DNA of 41,742 bases from Deltaproteobacteria bacterium (GTDB taxonomy: Bacteria; Desulfobacterota; Syntrophobacteria; Syntrophobacterales; Thermodesulforhabdaceae): positions 1 to 41,742 of the forward strand of contig JAFDGW010000022.1 in the NCBI GenBank assembly GCA_019309115.1. Direction: 5' to 3'. The translations under genes were made by a program, and so were the position numbers. Below are positions 1 to 8,706 of this stretch, piece by piece. A model generated the notes under the pieces. The model saw only the letters and a program-made list of their open reading frames with translations. It made no database searches and was not told where the DNA came from. Position 1 is the first letter of the stretch, and each line of letters opens with the position of its first letter.

Positions 1-173
1 GCTGGAGAGTTCTCAGAGCAGTCCTCACCATCCCTCTTCTTGGGAAGTCCTTCACGAGGGACTTCTCACCCTTGAAACCTATATTGGTTGCAGGGGATTG
101 GAAGAGGGTGGTGAAGCGACGAGTTCCTGTGCCTGGTGCAGGGACGACCGCACAATCCACTAATGTGCAGTTT
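1..173 (+). ncRNA. ssrS: Structured non-coding RNA, candidate 6S RNA (5' end cut by window)
   Basis: No convincing protein reading was found here, but the strand folds strongly. A stem pairs 25-39 with 101-114 (one bulged T at 31). Inside it is a 10-bp hairpin, 41-50 with 59-68, and a small AACC/GGTT hairpin at 76-89. After the main stem comes AGCGACGAG, then a separate hairpin with 123-132 pairing 136-145. A weak GCACA/TGTGC hairpin (150-168) followed by TTTTGTT could end the transcript. The order stem, GCGACGA, small hairpin resembles the 3' side of the 6S RNA central bubble, and AGCAGTCC at 18-25 resembles the bubble's 5' side. 6S RNA binds sigma-70 RNA polymerase as an open-promoter mimic. 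The 5' closing strand would lie outside the window. The fold is seen; the 6S identity is inference, and the branched apical arm is not typical. Confidence 0.35.
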
Positions 174-200
174 TGTTAACCAGGGCAACAGCGAGGTCCT

Positions 201-1574
201 ATGAGACAATCCAGTGCAGTGAAAGCAAAAGCCGAAAAGATGGCTTCAAAACTGTTGTATGTACACACCTTCGGGTGCCAGATGAATGAATATGATTCCC
301 TCAGGGTGCAGAGATTGCTCGGACTTGAAGGATACGCCGTTACGGAAAACCCAAAGGAAGCCGACATCATTTTTGTGAACACATGCTCCGTGCGAGCAAA
401 GGCCGAGCAAAAAGCGTATTCCCTACTTGGCAGGCTCAAGGGCATAAAGGTTCGTAATCCTAATGCGCTGCTGGTAGTGGGTGGTTGTGTGGCAGAACAA
501 CAGCGTGAGAAAATCATTGAGCGTTTTCCTCACGTGGATCTGGTCATAGGTACGAGGGCAATATCCAGATTGCCCGACATGATAAAAGAAGTTCGAAGAA
601 CCAGGACCCAAAAATGGTTATTCCCGGAAAGTGAGGAATCATGCGGTATGGAATGGCTCGATTCTTCCTCGCCGATGTGGAAAACGGGAATTGTCGCATC
701 AGTAACGATTATGCAAGGGTGTGATAATTTCTGCACCTATTGCATTGTTCCCTATGTCAGGGGCAGAGAGCGAAGCAGGGCGCCGCAGGAAATAATAGCT
801 GAGATACGGAGCCTCATCGCCAAAGGCGCAAAGGAAGTTTTACTGCTGGGGCAAAACGTAAATTCTTACGGTAAAAATCTTGATCCACCGATTTCCTTTT
901 CGGAACTTATAAAAATGATCGCCTCTGAAACCGACGTGCTACGCATAAGGTTTACCACATCCCACCCGAAAGATCTTACGGAAGATCTTATGAAGTGTTT
1001 TGCCGAAGTGCCTGAATTATGCCCTCAGCTTCACCTGCCCTTCCAGGCCGGCTCAGATAGGATCCTTAAAAAAATGAACCGCAAGTACACCCAGACCGAA
1101 TACCTCAGAAAAATTGAGCGATTGCGCGATATCAGGCCTGATATTTCCCTATCAGCCGATGTTATGGTCGGATTCCCCGGAGAAAGGGAAGAGGATTTCC
1201 TGGAAACCCTAAAGGTTGTGGAAAGCGTTCAGTTCGACAATCTATTTTCTTTCAAGTACTCGGATCGCCCCTTCACCGTGGCATCGCGCATGGAACCCAA
1301 GGTTGATGAAAAAACGAAATCCAGGTGGCTGAGCACACTGCAGGCACTTCAGGCTGAAATAACACTCAAGAAGAATCTTGCGGAAGTTGGGTCGTTACGT
1401 GAAGTACTCGTAGAAGGAAAAAGCAAAACCGGTAGAGGCCAGCTAACCGGCAGAACCCCTCAGGGAAGAATAGTAAACTTTGTCGGTCCATCTTCCCTTG
1501 TGGGCAAGATTGTTGCCGTAAGAATCGTTGAAGGTTATGCTCATTCGTTAAAGGGTAAACTTATAGAGGAGTGA
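201..1574 (+). CDS. miaB: tRNA-2-methylthio-N6-dimethylallyladenosine synthase MiaB
   Basis: MiaB is a radical SAM methylthiotransferase that adds a methylthio group to i6A37 of tRNAs reading UNN codons. The 457-residue length is normal. The N-terminal UPF0004 domain carries three cluster cysteines at about C26 (TFGCQMNEYDS), C62 (VNTCSVR) and C96 (VGGCVAE). The radical SAM motif CDNFCTYC is at residues 174-181, and a C-terminal TRAM-like RNA-binding domain covers roughly residues 390-455. The ATG at 201 is preceded by a GCGAGGTCCT ribosome-site-like stretch; an in-frame ATG at 240 would also keep all domains and fits the usual N-terminus better. The next gene is a bifunctional nuclease about 40 bases downstream, so the two are probably co-transcribed. 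Confidence 0.96.
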   Translation: MRQSSAVKAKAEKMASKLLYVHTFGCQMNEYDSLRVQRLLGLEGYAVTENPKEADIIFVNTCSVRAKAEQKAYSLLGRLKGIKVRNPNALLVVGGCVAEQQREKIIERFPHVDLVIGTRAISRLPDMIKEVRRTRTQKWLFPESEESCGMEWLDSSSPMWKTGIVASVTIMQGCDNFCTYCIVPYVRGRERSRAPQEIIAEIRSLIAKGAKEVLLLGQNVNSYGKNLDPPISFSELIKMIASETDVLRIRFTTSHPKDLTEDLMKCFAEVPELCPQLHLPFQAGSDRILKKMNRKYTQTEYLRKIERLRDIRPDISLSADVMVGFPGEREEDFLETLKVVESVQFDNLFSFKYSDRPFTVASRMEPKVDEKTKSRWLSTLQALQAEITLKKNLAEVGSLREVLVEGKSKTGRGQLTGRTPQGRIVNFVGPSSLVGKIVAVRIVEGYAHSLKGKLIEE

Positions 1575-1613
1575 CATAAAAATTTTTAACAACTTTATCA
1601 AAGGGGAAGACCC

Positions 1614-2114
1614 ATGCTCTACGAAATGACTGTATCAGAGCTTGTTATGGATCCGCAAACAAACACCCCCATTGTGGTGTTGCGGGAAAAAGACGGAGAA
1701 AGAACCCTGCCCATTTGGATAGGAATTATGGAAGCAACGGCAATTGCTATGCAAATGGAAGACATTCAGTTTCCCCGCCCCATGACACATGATCTGATGA
1801 AAAATATCCTGGAGCATTTAAGTGCGGAAGTCACGAGAATCGAAGTTCATGACCTCAGGGATAATACTTATTTCGCCTGGATTTGCCTGAATGTGAACGG
1901 CAAAGAAACGCAGGTGGATGCTCGTCCAAGCGATGCCATTGCTTTGGCGCTCCGTACGGGATCTCCAATTTTCGTAAGGGACAGGGTTTTTCGAAAGTCC
2001 GCAAAATCTCAGCCCTCCGAACATCCGCCCGTTGTAAATGCTGATGACCGCGATCGCCTTGCCAAACTCCTCGAGGATATGGATCCAGAAGAGTTCGGAA
2101 AATACAAAATGTAG
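1614..2114 (+). CDS. Bifunctional nuclease family protein (DUF151)
   Basis: This 166-residue protein matches the bifunctional DNase/RNase domain family (DUF151). Typical features are the opening segment MLYEMTVSELVMDP, a central LPIWIGIMEATAIAM stretch and the VDARPSDAIALALRTG motif, all within the first 125 residues, followed by a short charged tail. Family members have been described as nucleases in thermophiles and as stress-related factors in plants; the physiological role in bacteria is unclear. The ATG has an AAAGGGGAAG Shine-Dalgarno just upstream. It follows miaB closely on the same strand, a pairing known from related genomes, so an RNA-related task is plausible but not shown. Confidence 0.9.
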   Translation: MLYEMTVSELVMDPQTNTPIVVLREKDGERTLPIWIGIMEATAIAMQMEDIQFPRPMTHDLMKNILEHLSAEVTRIEVHDLRDNTYFAWICLNVNGKETQVDARPSDAIALALRTGSPIFVRDRVFRKSAKSQPSEHPPVVNADDRDRLAKLLEDMDPEEFGKYKM

Positions 2115-2245
2115 TACCTCGGTCGCAGCAGAGTCTTTTGCGCTATACATCTCGGAATAAAACAGGCACTTTTAATTACAGAAGGAAGTGGAGAAGATTG
2201 TTTTCAGTAGTAATCGCCAACGGCTTCCATGAAGGAGGTATGAGC

Positions 2246-4126
2246 ATGAGCAGAAGGTCAAAACCTGAGGAGCTGACAATTACCCAGGATGGTCGCATTA
2301 TGATCGGAAAGGCTGAAAGGGATGGTATTGAGACAGTGTGGGACCGTTACCAGAAACAGCTACCTCAGTGCGGATTTTGCGAGTTGGGGTTGAGTTGTCG
2401 GAACTGCGCGATGGGCCCATGCCGCATTGACCCTTTTGGAGAAGGCCCTCAGAAGGGGGTTTGCGGAGCTGATGCTGATATTATTGTCGCCAGAAACATC
2501 GGTAGGATGATTGCCGCTGGAGCGGCAGCACATTCGGACCATGGCCGAGACCTATTGGAAATTCTTAGGGCTGTTGGTGAAGGTAAGGCGCCGGGTTATA
2601 AAATAAGCGACGAGGGAAAGCTGCGCCGTATTGCCGTAGAATTGGGTATTGAACCGGAGGGAATGGACACACTGGAGCTGGCCGTTAAGGTAGCGGAACA
2701 GCTTGAAGAAGACTTCGGTACACGCAAAAAAATGATTTCCTTCGTAAGCCGTGTCCCTGAAAAGAGACGCAAGGTCTGGGAAAATCTTGGAATTATGCCA
2801 AGGGGAGTTGACCGCGAAGTCGTCGAAATGATGCACAGAACTCACATGGGTGTTGACAACGGCTGGGATAATATTCTTGCCCACGGTCTGAGAACAGCAC
2901 TGGCCGACGGCTGGGGAGGTTCGATGGTCGCAACGGAGATTTCAGACATACTCTTCGGGGTACCAAAGCCTATATCATCGATAACGAATATGGGGGTTTT
3001 GAAAGAGGATCATGTCAACATAGTTCTGCACGGTCATAACCCCCTGGTGTCGGAAATGATAGTCCAGGCGGCACAGGGCGAGGAACTGGTGGATTTGGCG
3101 AAGTCTAGGGGTGCCAAGGGTATTAATCTTGTTGGGCTTTGCTGTACGGGGAACGAAGTTTTGATGCGCCGTGGTATTCCGATGGCCGGTAATCACCTTA
3201 TGAGCGAACTGGTTCTGGCAACGGGCGCGGTGGAAATGATGATTGTGGATTATCAATGCATAATGCCGTCCCTTGGGGATGTTGCAAAGTGTTATCACAC
3301 GAAAATGGTTTCTACGTCCGACAAAGCCAAATTTCCGGGGATGGAGCACAGGGAATTTCATCCCGAAACGGCTCGTGACCTGGCCTATCAGCTTGTAAAA
3401 GAAGCTATTGAAAATTTTGAAAATCGCATCCCAGATAAGGTTTACATACCGACAGAACCGGTATCACTCATAAGCGGATTCAGTGTAGAGGCTATACTGG
3501 AAGCTATGGGTAATAGCCTGAACCCGCTTGTTGATGCCATAAAGAGTGGAGACGTGAAGGGAGCGGTCGGGGTTGTGGGATGCAACAACCCGAAGATTAA
3601 ACATGACTACGGCCACGTAACCCTAACCACAAAATTGATTGAAAACGATATCCTGGTGCTGGATACCGGATGTGCTGCCATAGCGCATGGCAAAGCGGGA
3701 CTGAAGCAACTGGAAGCAAAAAGCAAAGCAGGTCCCGGGCTAAGGAAGGTATGCGAAGCTCTATCCATCCCACCGGTGCTTCACGTGGGAAGTTGTGTCG
3801 ATAACATACGCATACTGGTGATTGCCGCGGCCTTGGCCAATGAACTGGGCGTGGACATTGCCGACCTACCTCTGGCTGGCGCCGCACCGGAATGGTATTC
3901 GGAAAAGGCCGTGTCTATTGGATGTTACGTCGTAGCGTCGGGGATTTTTACAGTTCTCGGGGTTGCCCCACCTGTGCTGGGAAGCAAAAATGTCGTATCA
4001 TTGCTTACCGAGGGATTGAAGGACCTTGTTGGAGCGAACTTTGCGGTAGAACCCGATCCGAACAAGGCGGCTGATCTGATAATAAAGCACATAGAAAATC
4101 AAAGGCAGAAGCTAGGATTGCCGTAA
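2246..4126 (+). CDS. cooS: Anaerobic carbon monoxide dehydrogenase catalytic subunit (CooS)
   Basis: CooS oxidises CO to CO2, or the reverse, at a Ni-4Fe-4S C-cluster. The 626-residue length is usual. N-terminal cluster B/D cysteines are at 42, 45, 51, 54, 59 and 73. C-cluster ligands are in place: H264 (GHNP), C299/C300 (GLCCTG), C338 (YQCIMP), C446 (VGCNNP), C476 (DTGCAA) and C517 (GSCVDN), plus the SEKAVSIG segment that holds the catalytic lysine of characterised enzymes. The start is set by GAAGGAGG at 2231-2238, seven bases before ATG 2246; ATG 2240 is too close and upstream in-frame starts lack a ribosome site. No cooF, cooC, acsB or CO-responsive regulator is nearby, so this is a solitary monofunctional enzyme whose electron partner is unknown. 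Confidence 0.96.
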   Translation: MSRRSKPEELTITQDGRIMIGKAERDGIETVWDRYQKQLPQCGFCELGLSCRNCAMGPCRIDPFGEGPQKGVCGADADIIVARNIGRMIAAGAAAHSDHGRDLLEILRAVGEGKAPGYKISDEGKLRRIAVELGIEPEGMDTLELAVKVAEQLEEDFGTRKKMISFVSRVPEKRRKVWENLGIMPRGVDREVVEMMHRTHMGVDNGWDNILAHGLRTALADGWGGSMVATEISDILFGVPKPISSITNMGVLKEDHVNIVLHGHNPLVSEMIVQAAQGEELVDLAKSRGAKGINLVGLCCTGNEVLMRRGIPMAGNHLMSELVLATGAVEMMIVDYQCIMPSLGDVAKCYHTKMVSTSDKAKFPGMEHREFHPETARDLAYQLVKEAIENFENRIPDKVYIPTEPVSLISGFSVEAILEAMGNSLNPLVDAIKSGDVKGAVGVVGCNNPKIKHDYGHVTLTTKLIENDILVLDTGCAAIAHGKAGLKQLEAKSKAGPGLRKVCEALSIPPVLHVGSCVDNIRILVIAAALANELGVDIADLPLAGAAPEWYSEKAVSIGCYVVASGIFTVLGVAPPVLGSKNVVSLLTEGLKDLVGANFAVEPDPNKAADLIIKHIENQRQKLGLP

Positions 4127-4154
4127 ACTGGAAATGGTGGAGAGGAATTAGGAA

Positions 4155-5903
4155 GTGGAAAGAACCTACATGGAATGGACTGAGCTACTCGAGGTAGCCC
4201 GTGGTGAACTTGTTGCTGAAAAGTGTTTTCGCAATGCCAAACTGGTCAATCCGCTGACGGGACAGATCTACGAAACGGACTTCGCAGTTCATCGCGGTGT
4301 TGTAATAGGGTGTGGAAGCTATGATGCCATGGTCAATGTAGATTTGGGTGGTGCGTATGTGTGCCCCGGCTTCATTGAAGGCCACATTCACATTGAAAGC
4401 TCGATGCTAGGCCCGGAACGATTCGCCGAAGCCGTTGTTCAATGGGGGACGACCACCGTGGTGGCCGATCCCCATGAGATAGCAAACGTTCTGGGGCATG
4501 ACGGTATCGAATATTTTCTGAAATGCGCCGAGGCCGTTAGCATTGTTGACCTTTTTTTCATGCTCCCCAGTTGCGTTCCTGCATCGCATCTGGAAACATC
4601 CGGTAGTGTGCTCACTGCAACGGACTTGCATCGGTATCTAAATCACGAAAGAGTTCTCGGATTGGGCGAAGTTATGAACTTCCCCGGCGTCGTTAGTGGA
4701 GACAGGACCGTGTGGGACAAGATACTGCTTTTTCGGAATACCATTATAGACGGTCATGCTCCACTTCTTACCGGTAAAGCCTTAAACGCCTATGTACTCT
4801 CAGGGATACGATCGGATCACGAATGCACCACTCCCCGGGAAGCCCTTGAAAAGCTGGCAAAGGGTATGACCCTCATGATTCGTGAAGGAAGTCAAACCAG
4901 AGACCTTGAAAATTTAATCAGCGTGGTTAACGATACCACCTGGTCTCGGTGCATGTTCGTGAGTGATGACCGCCACCCTGATGATTTGCTGAAGCTTGGT
5001 CATCTGAACCTGCAGGTAAACAAAGCGGTGGAATGCGGGCTCGATCCCGTTCGAGCGCTGGCTATGGTCACTCTTGTCCCGGCTCAGTATTTCGGCTTCA
5101 GGGATCGTGGTGCACTTGTTCCCGGCGCGCTTGCAGATTTTTCGGTCAGCCCTACCCTAACCCCATGGAAGGTTGAAAGGGTTTTTAAAAAAGGGCGTGA
5201 AGTGGTGAAAGAGGGACAGCTGGTTGAACGTGTTTCGGTTATGGTGCAGCCGCCGGAAAGCCCTATGGCTCTGGCAGAAATTTCGGCTGAAGACCTTGCA
5301 CTTTATGCTCGCGGAAAAGGTGGCAAACCCCTTATCCGAGTGATTGCTCTTCAAAAGGATTCAATAATCACGGATCACCTTGTTGAAGAAGCCTCAGTGG
5401 AAAATGGCCTCGTTGTGTCAGATCCTGAAAGGGACGTCTTAAAAGTGGTAGTGTGGAACAGGTACCGGGAAAAAGAAAAACCTGCCGTCGGATTCTGTAG
5501 GGGATTTGGTCTGAAAAAGGGAGCAATAGCATCGACCATTGCCCACGATAACCACAACCTCATTGCTGTGGGGGTTGATGACGAATCGATAGCCAGCGCG
5601 GCGGAAGCTGTAAGAAGCTGCAGAGGCGGACTTGCGGTCGCGGAAAGAGCTGGCAAAGTAAGGGTTCTTCCGCTTCCTATTGCAGGGCTTATGTCGGATG
5701 AGCACGTGGAAAGGGTAGCCGAAAAGATGCAAGAGTTGAAGGAAGAGGCCGCACGGTTAGGCGCGCTTTACGAAAATCCATTTATGGCCCTTTCGTTTTT
5801 AGCTCTTCCGGTCATCCCCAGATTGAAGATAACGGACAAGGGTATTGTGGATGTGGAAGCCTTTAAGCTGGTTTCTGTATTCGTTGATGATAACAACCAG
5901 TGA
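4155..5903 (+). CDS. ade: Adenine deaminase
   Basis: This 582-residue amidohydrolase converts adenine to hypoxanthine for purine salvage. The N-terminal metal-binding motif is GHIHIESS, followed by VADPHEIANVLG; EGSQTRDL and SDDRHPDDL supply further metal or substrate residues of the family. The C-terminal third (around IASTIAHDNHN and PFMALSFLALPVIPRLK) is diagnostic of the Ade subfamily rather than adenosine deaminases. The start is GTG 4155 behind GAGAGGA; ATG 4170 is an in-frame alternative. It lies 28 bases after cooS on the same strand and its stop overlaps the region just ahead of the next gene, so the genes likely share a transcript. No metabolic link between CO oxidation and adenine salvage is obvious. 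Confidence 0.94.
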   Translation: MERTYMEWTELLEVARGELVAEKCFRNAKLVNPLTGQIYETDFAVHRGVVIGCGSYDAMVNVDLGGAYVCPGFIEGHIHIESSMLGPERFAEAVVQWGTTTVVADPHEIANVLGHDGIEYFLKCAEAVSIVDLFFMLPSCVPASHLETSGSVLTATDLHRYLNHERVLGLGEVMNFPGVVSGDRTVWDKILLFRNTIIDGHAPLLTGKALNAYVLSGIRSDHECTTPREALEKLAKGMTLMIREGSQTRDLENLISVVNDTTWSRCMFVSDDRHPDDLLKLGHLNLQVNKAVECGLDPVRALAMVTLVPAQYFGFRDRGALVPGALADFSVSPTLTPWKVERVFKKGREVVKEGQLVERVSVMVQPPESPMALAEISAEDLALYARGKGGKPLIRVIALQKDSIITDHLVEEASVENGLVVSDPERDVLKVVVWNRYREKEKPAVGFCRGFGLKKGAIASTIAHDNHNLIAVGVDDESIASAAEAVRSCRGGLAVAERAGKVRVLPLPIAGLMSDEHVERVAEKMQELKEEAARLGALYENPFMALSFLALPVIPRLKITDKGIVDVEAFKLVSVFVDDNNQ

Positions 5904-5926
5904 ATCGCGAGGTAGAGGGGATAAAG

Positions 5927-6583
5927 ATGGGTATTGAAGTTATTCAAGTTCCTGTCGGTGAGATGGAGGTGTTTTGTTACATTGTTTATGATACTGATGT
6001 GGGAGACGGAGTAGTGATCGACCCGGCCGGAGAACCTGACAAAATCCTGAAAATCGTCTCAGATAGAGGCATTGAACTTAAATACATTATTAACACTCAT
6101 GCCCATTCAGATCACACCCTGGCAAACGAAGATATCCGGAAATCTACAGGGGCTCAGATCGTAATGCACAAAAAAGATGACGAGTTTGCAAAAGACGAAG
6201 AGAACATAGCCTGGAATAGAAAACTCGGCTTTGAGCCTCCAACACCAGCAGACATAACTGTGGAAGACGGTGATGAATTGCCTCTGGGCAATTATGCAAT
6301 CCGTTTCATTCATACTCCGGGCCATACACCCGGATCATGTTGTATACTCATTGAAAATAACCTTTTTACGGGAGATACACTTTTTGTGGGAGCTGTTGGA
6401 AGAACTGACATTCCCGGAGGATCTTTTGAAACTCTGCTAGAATCAATCAAAAATAAGATACTCACTTTACCTCCAGACACCATAGTATGGCCGGGCCACG
6501 ACTACGGTGATTCGCCACATTCCACCATAGAAGAAGAAATGAAAACCAATCCGTACATTACCGATTTCATCTTGGCGGAATAA
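5927..6583 (+). CDS. Metallo-beta-lactamase-fold hydrolase (glyoxalase II-like)
   Basis: The 218-residue protein has the zinc motif THAHSDH (HxHxDH), the second histidine in HTPGHTPGS, the metal-bridging aspartate in FTGDTLF and the terminal histidine in WPGHDYG. These are the complete metal set of the glyoxalase II/persulfide dioxygenase-like branch of the metallo-beta-lactamase superfamily. The substrate is not identifiable. ATG 5927 is chosen because GAGGTAGAGGGG lies just upstream; an in-frame GTG at 5900 overlaps the adenine deaminase stop and has no separate site. It is probably co-transcribed with ade and the following ogt-like gene. Confidence 0.9.
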   Translation: MGIEVIQVPVGEMEVFCYIVYDTDVGDGVVIDPAGEPDKILKIVSDRGIELKYIINTHAHSDHTLANEDIRKSTGAQIVMHKKDDEFAKDEENIAWNRKLGFEPPTPADITVEDGDELPLGNYAIRFIHTPGHTPGSCCILIENNLFTGDTLFVGAVGRTDIPGGSFETLLESIKNKILTLPPDTIVWPGHDYGDSPHSTIEEEMKTNPYITDFILAE

Positions 6584-6587
6584 CATA

Positions 6588-7103
6588 ATGAGCCAACGCA
6601 ATCTTTCCACACTCACGATAGAATCTCCACTGGGATCGCTGGAAATACACTTTGATTCCGATTTTGTTTACGAGGTTAGATGGATCAAAGAGAAAAAAAC
6701 TACGGCTTCGGTAATTCGTTATTCTCATCACGAATCCCTGGCAGAAGAAATTATCAGGCAGTTCAATGGCTACTGGAAGGGATCTTTGTTTTATTTCAAC
6801 CTTCCATTGAACATTAGTAAAGCTCCCCCATTTTACAGACAAGTGTGGTCTGCTTTGTGTGATATACCCTATGGAAATACCGTATCTTATAGGGATATTG
6901 CTCGAAAGGTGGGAAAACCCGAAGCTGCACGGGCCGTGGGCAATGCTTGCGCAGCAAATCCCTTCGCGGTAGTTATCCCCTGCCATAGGGTTGTTAAATC
7001 CAATGGCTCTCCAGGAAAGTATTCTGCCACCGGAGGGACAGAGTTAAAGAAAAAGCTCATTCTTTTTGAAAAAAGACATCTTCCGAAAAAACACAGTATT
7101 TAA
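6588..7103 (+). CDS. ogt: Methylated-DNA--protein-cysteine S-methyltransferase
   Basis: This suicide repair protein takes alkyl groups from O6-alkylguanine in DNA onto a cysteine. The active-site motif PCHRV is at residues 131-135, so the acceptor is C132. The helix-turn-helix region upstream (YGNTVSYRDIARKVGKPEAARAVG, residues 95-118) and the following GxxGKYS loop are typical. The 171-residue length and simple N-terminal domain fit the Ogt type without an AraC-like regulator domain. The ATG follows the previous stop by four bases, which suggests translational coupling. The gene ends a plus-strand run and faces the CoA-transferase genes. Confidence 0.93.
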   Translation: MSQRNLSTLTIESPLGSLEIHFDSDFVYEVRWIKEKKTTASVIRYSHHESLAEEIIRQFNGYWKGSLFYFNLPLNISKAPPFYRQVWSALCDIPYGNTVSYRDIARKVGKPEAARAVGNACAANPFAVVIPCHRVVKSNGSPGKYSATGGTELKKKLILFEKRHLPKKHSI

Positions 7104-7129
7104 AAACCATCAATTGCAACGCAAGCGGC

Positions 7130-7159
7130 GGTACTGGCGATGTAATTATCGCCAGTACC
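7130..7159. terminator. Perfect 12-bp inverted repeat between convergent genes
   Basis: GGTACTGGCGAT (7130-7141) and ATCGCCAGTACC (7148-7159) form a perfect 12-bp stem with a 6-base loop, 26 bases after the ogt stop and 61 bases before the stop of the opposing CoA-transferase gene. The site suits a bidirectional terminator. Neither side has a strong T tract, so factor-independent activity is uncertain; it could also be a processing or stability hairpin. Confidence 0.5.
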
Positions 7160-7220
7160 TCACGCCGGTAAAGTTAAGATATAAACATATTTTGGGTGTG
7201 CTCTACTGGACTTCTAAACC

Positions 7221-8642
7221 TTACACGACTCCTTTTTGCTTTAGTGAAGCAAGCGTGGTTTTACCAAGCCCCAGATATTTCTGATAAATAAACTCGTTGT
7301 CTGCTCCTACCGGGCGACAAAGCCATTTAATTCTGCCCGGAGTAAGGGTCATCGCTTTAAAGCTGGAATTCTGCACAAGAAGTTTGCCATAGTATGGATC
7401 GTCCACTTCGACAAAAGTCATCCGCTCTTTCCAGTGTTCCCTTTGGAGCACATCTTTCGGTGTTTCCAGCCTGCCTGTTACAACTGTGCCTTTTTTATCT
7501 GGCCTCTGATTGTACTCATTGAGCATCTGGAGAATTTCATCAGATGTGAATTTCTCCGTAAATTTTTCGATCTCGTGCTGAATTTTGGGCTGATTTTCAG
7601 GAGTCAACCGGTCTTTTATGGTCGGAAATTGTTTATGTAAATCCGGACGGTTCATAATCTCACACAGAGCTGTCCAGTTCGGGTCGGTAAAACCTGACAT
7701 GAAGGTGTAACCATCCTTGCACCTTACGTAGGTGTAGGGAAAAACGGCGTAGTCATAATTTCCGGCTCTGGGCATTTCATCGCCAGCCATGTGAAAATAC
7801 TGAAGCGCATAATTGGCAATGGTAACAAGCCCCTCAGGTGGGGAACAATCAAGGAATTGTCCCTTCCCTGTTTTTCGCTTGTAGAACATGGCCAACCCGA
7901 TTCCATAAGCTGCCCAAGCTCCACCGGTATACCAGCCCATCCAGTTTCCATGTTTTAAAGGCCTTTTGTACTGTGGAGGAACCTCCGGATCTAGATCAGG
8001 TTCACCCGTTATGGACATGATAACTGACCTTGCTTGATCGATGATATCATAGTCGGGCTGATTTCCGAACTTTTCTGCATCCTCACCAAAATGTCCATAA
8101 CTATGAAGAGCACAATAAATAAGGCCTGGGTTTTCTTTCCTTAGGTCTTCATAACCAATTCCCCTTGCGGCAAGATAACCCGGTTTGAAAGTTTCAATAA
8201 GCACGTCCGCTTTTGCCACAAGACGCTTGAAAATCTTCTGCCCCTCTTCCGAGTCTAGATTACAGGTTACATGATACTTATTACGTCCTCCTTCCACCAG
8301 ATAGGGCAAGCCGGTATCTTTAATCATCATGCCGTATGGGGACATCTTGCGAGCGATGTCTCCTCCCGGTGGCTCCACTCTTATCACCTCGGCACCCATT
8401 TCAGCCAGAATGGAAGACGCAAAAAGGCCCGCAAAGCTCCCATAACTGGCGTCAATGACCAACATGTCGTCAAGGGCCTCGGGCTTTTTGAAAATGTCGG
8501 CAGGGTTAGTCTCATAATAAGCCCATTTTGCATATTCCCTATGCACTCCAAGGCCAATAATCCTTCGTTCCAATTCAGATTCCTGGTCTAGATCTTCACC
8601 TTCAAACTGCGTAACGCCCTGCTTTTTGCTTTCGTCCGCCAT
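7221..8642 (-). CDS. Family III (CaiB/BaiF) CoA-transferase, subunit or paralogue 1
   Basis: The 473-residue protein belongs to the formyl-CoA transferase/CaiB family, which moves CoA between carboxylic acids. The core begins around residue 60 ([17 protein letters not shown]), after an N-terminal extension of about 55 residues. The Rossmann-like [16 protein letters not shown] segment is present, and the likely catalytic aspartate is in [11 protein letters not shown]. Membership of the family is clear; the acid substrate is not. GGAGGAG precedes the ATG. It lies 64 bases downstream of a second, distinct CoA-transferase gene on the same strand; a two-gene arrangement is known from succinyl-CoA:benzylsuccinate CoA-transferase (BbsEF). 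Both copies keep the aspartate, so both may be active, as a heteromer or as two enzymes. Confidence 0.9.
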   Translation of the reverse strand: MADESKKQGVTQFEGEDLDQESELERRIIGLGVHREYAKWAYYETNPADIFKKPEALDDMLVIDASYGSFAGLFASSILAEMGAEVIRVEPPGGDIARKMSPYGMMIKDTGLPYLVEGGRNKYHVTCNLDSEEGQKIFKRLVAKADVLIETFKPGYLAARGIGYEDLRKENPGLIYCALHSYGHFGEDAEKFGNQPDYDIIDQARSVIMSITGEPDLDPEVPPQYKRPLKHGNWMGWYTGGAWAAYGIGLAMFYKRKTGKGQFLDCSPPEGLVTIANYALQYFHMAGDEMPRAGNYDYAVFPYTYVRCKDGYTFMSGFTDPNWTALCEIMNRPDLHKQFPTIKDRLTPENQPKIQHEIEKFTEKFTSDEILQMLNEYNQRPDKKGTVVTGRLETPKDVLQREHWKERMTFVEVDDPYYGKLLVQNSSFKAMTLTPGRIKWLCRPVGADNEFIYQKYLGLGKTTLASLKQKGVV

Positions 8643-8706
8643 TTGCTCCTCCTGTTATTTGCAAAACCGCCATGTGATTACTACTTAAGACTTCTCCATC
8701 AAAACC

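Noticed and set aside
2-163. Open frame running from the left edge to a stop at 163, as the end of a protein gene
   Set aside because: The translation is rich in H, S, C and G and matches no family I know, and another frame is also open; the strong fold favours RNA.
2138-2245. Longer CooS start at 2138 with a 36-residue extension
   Set aside because: The extension is basic and unlike CooS, while GAAGGAGG sits correctly for ATG 2246.
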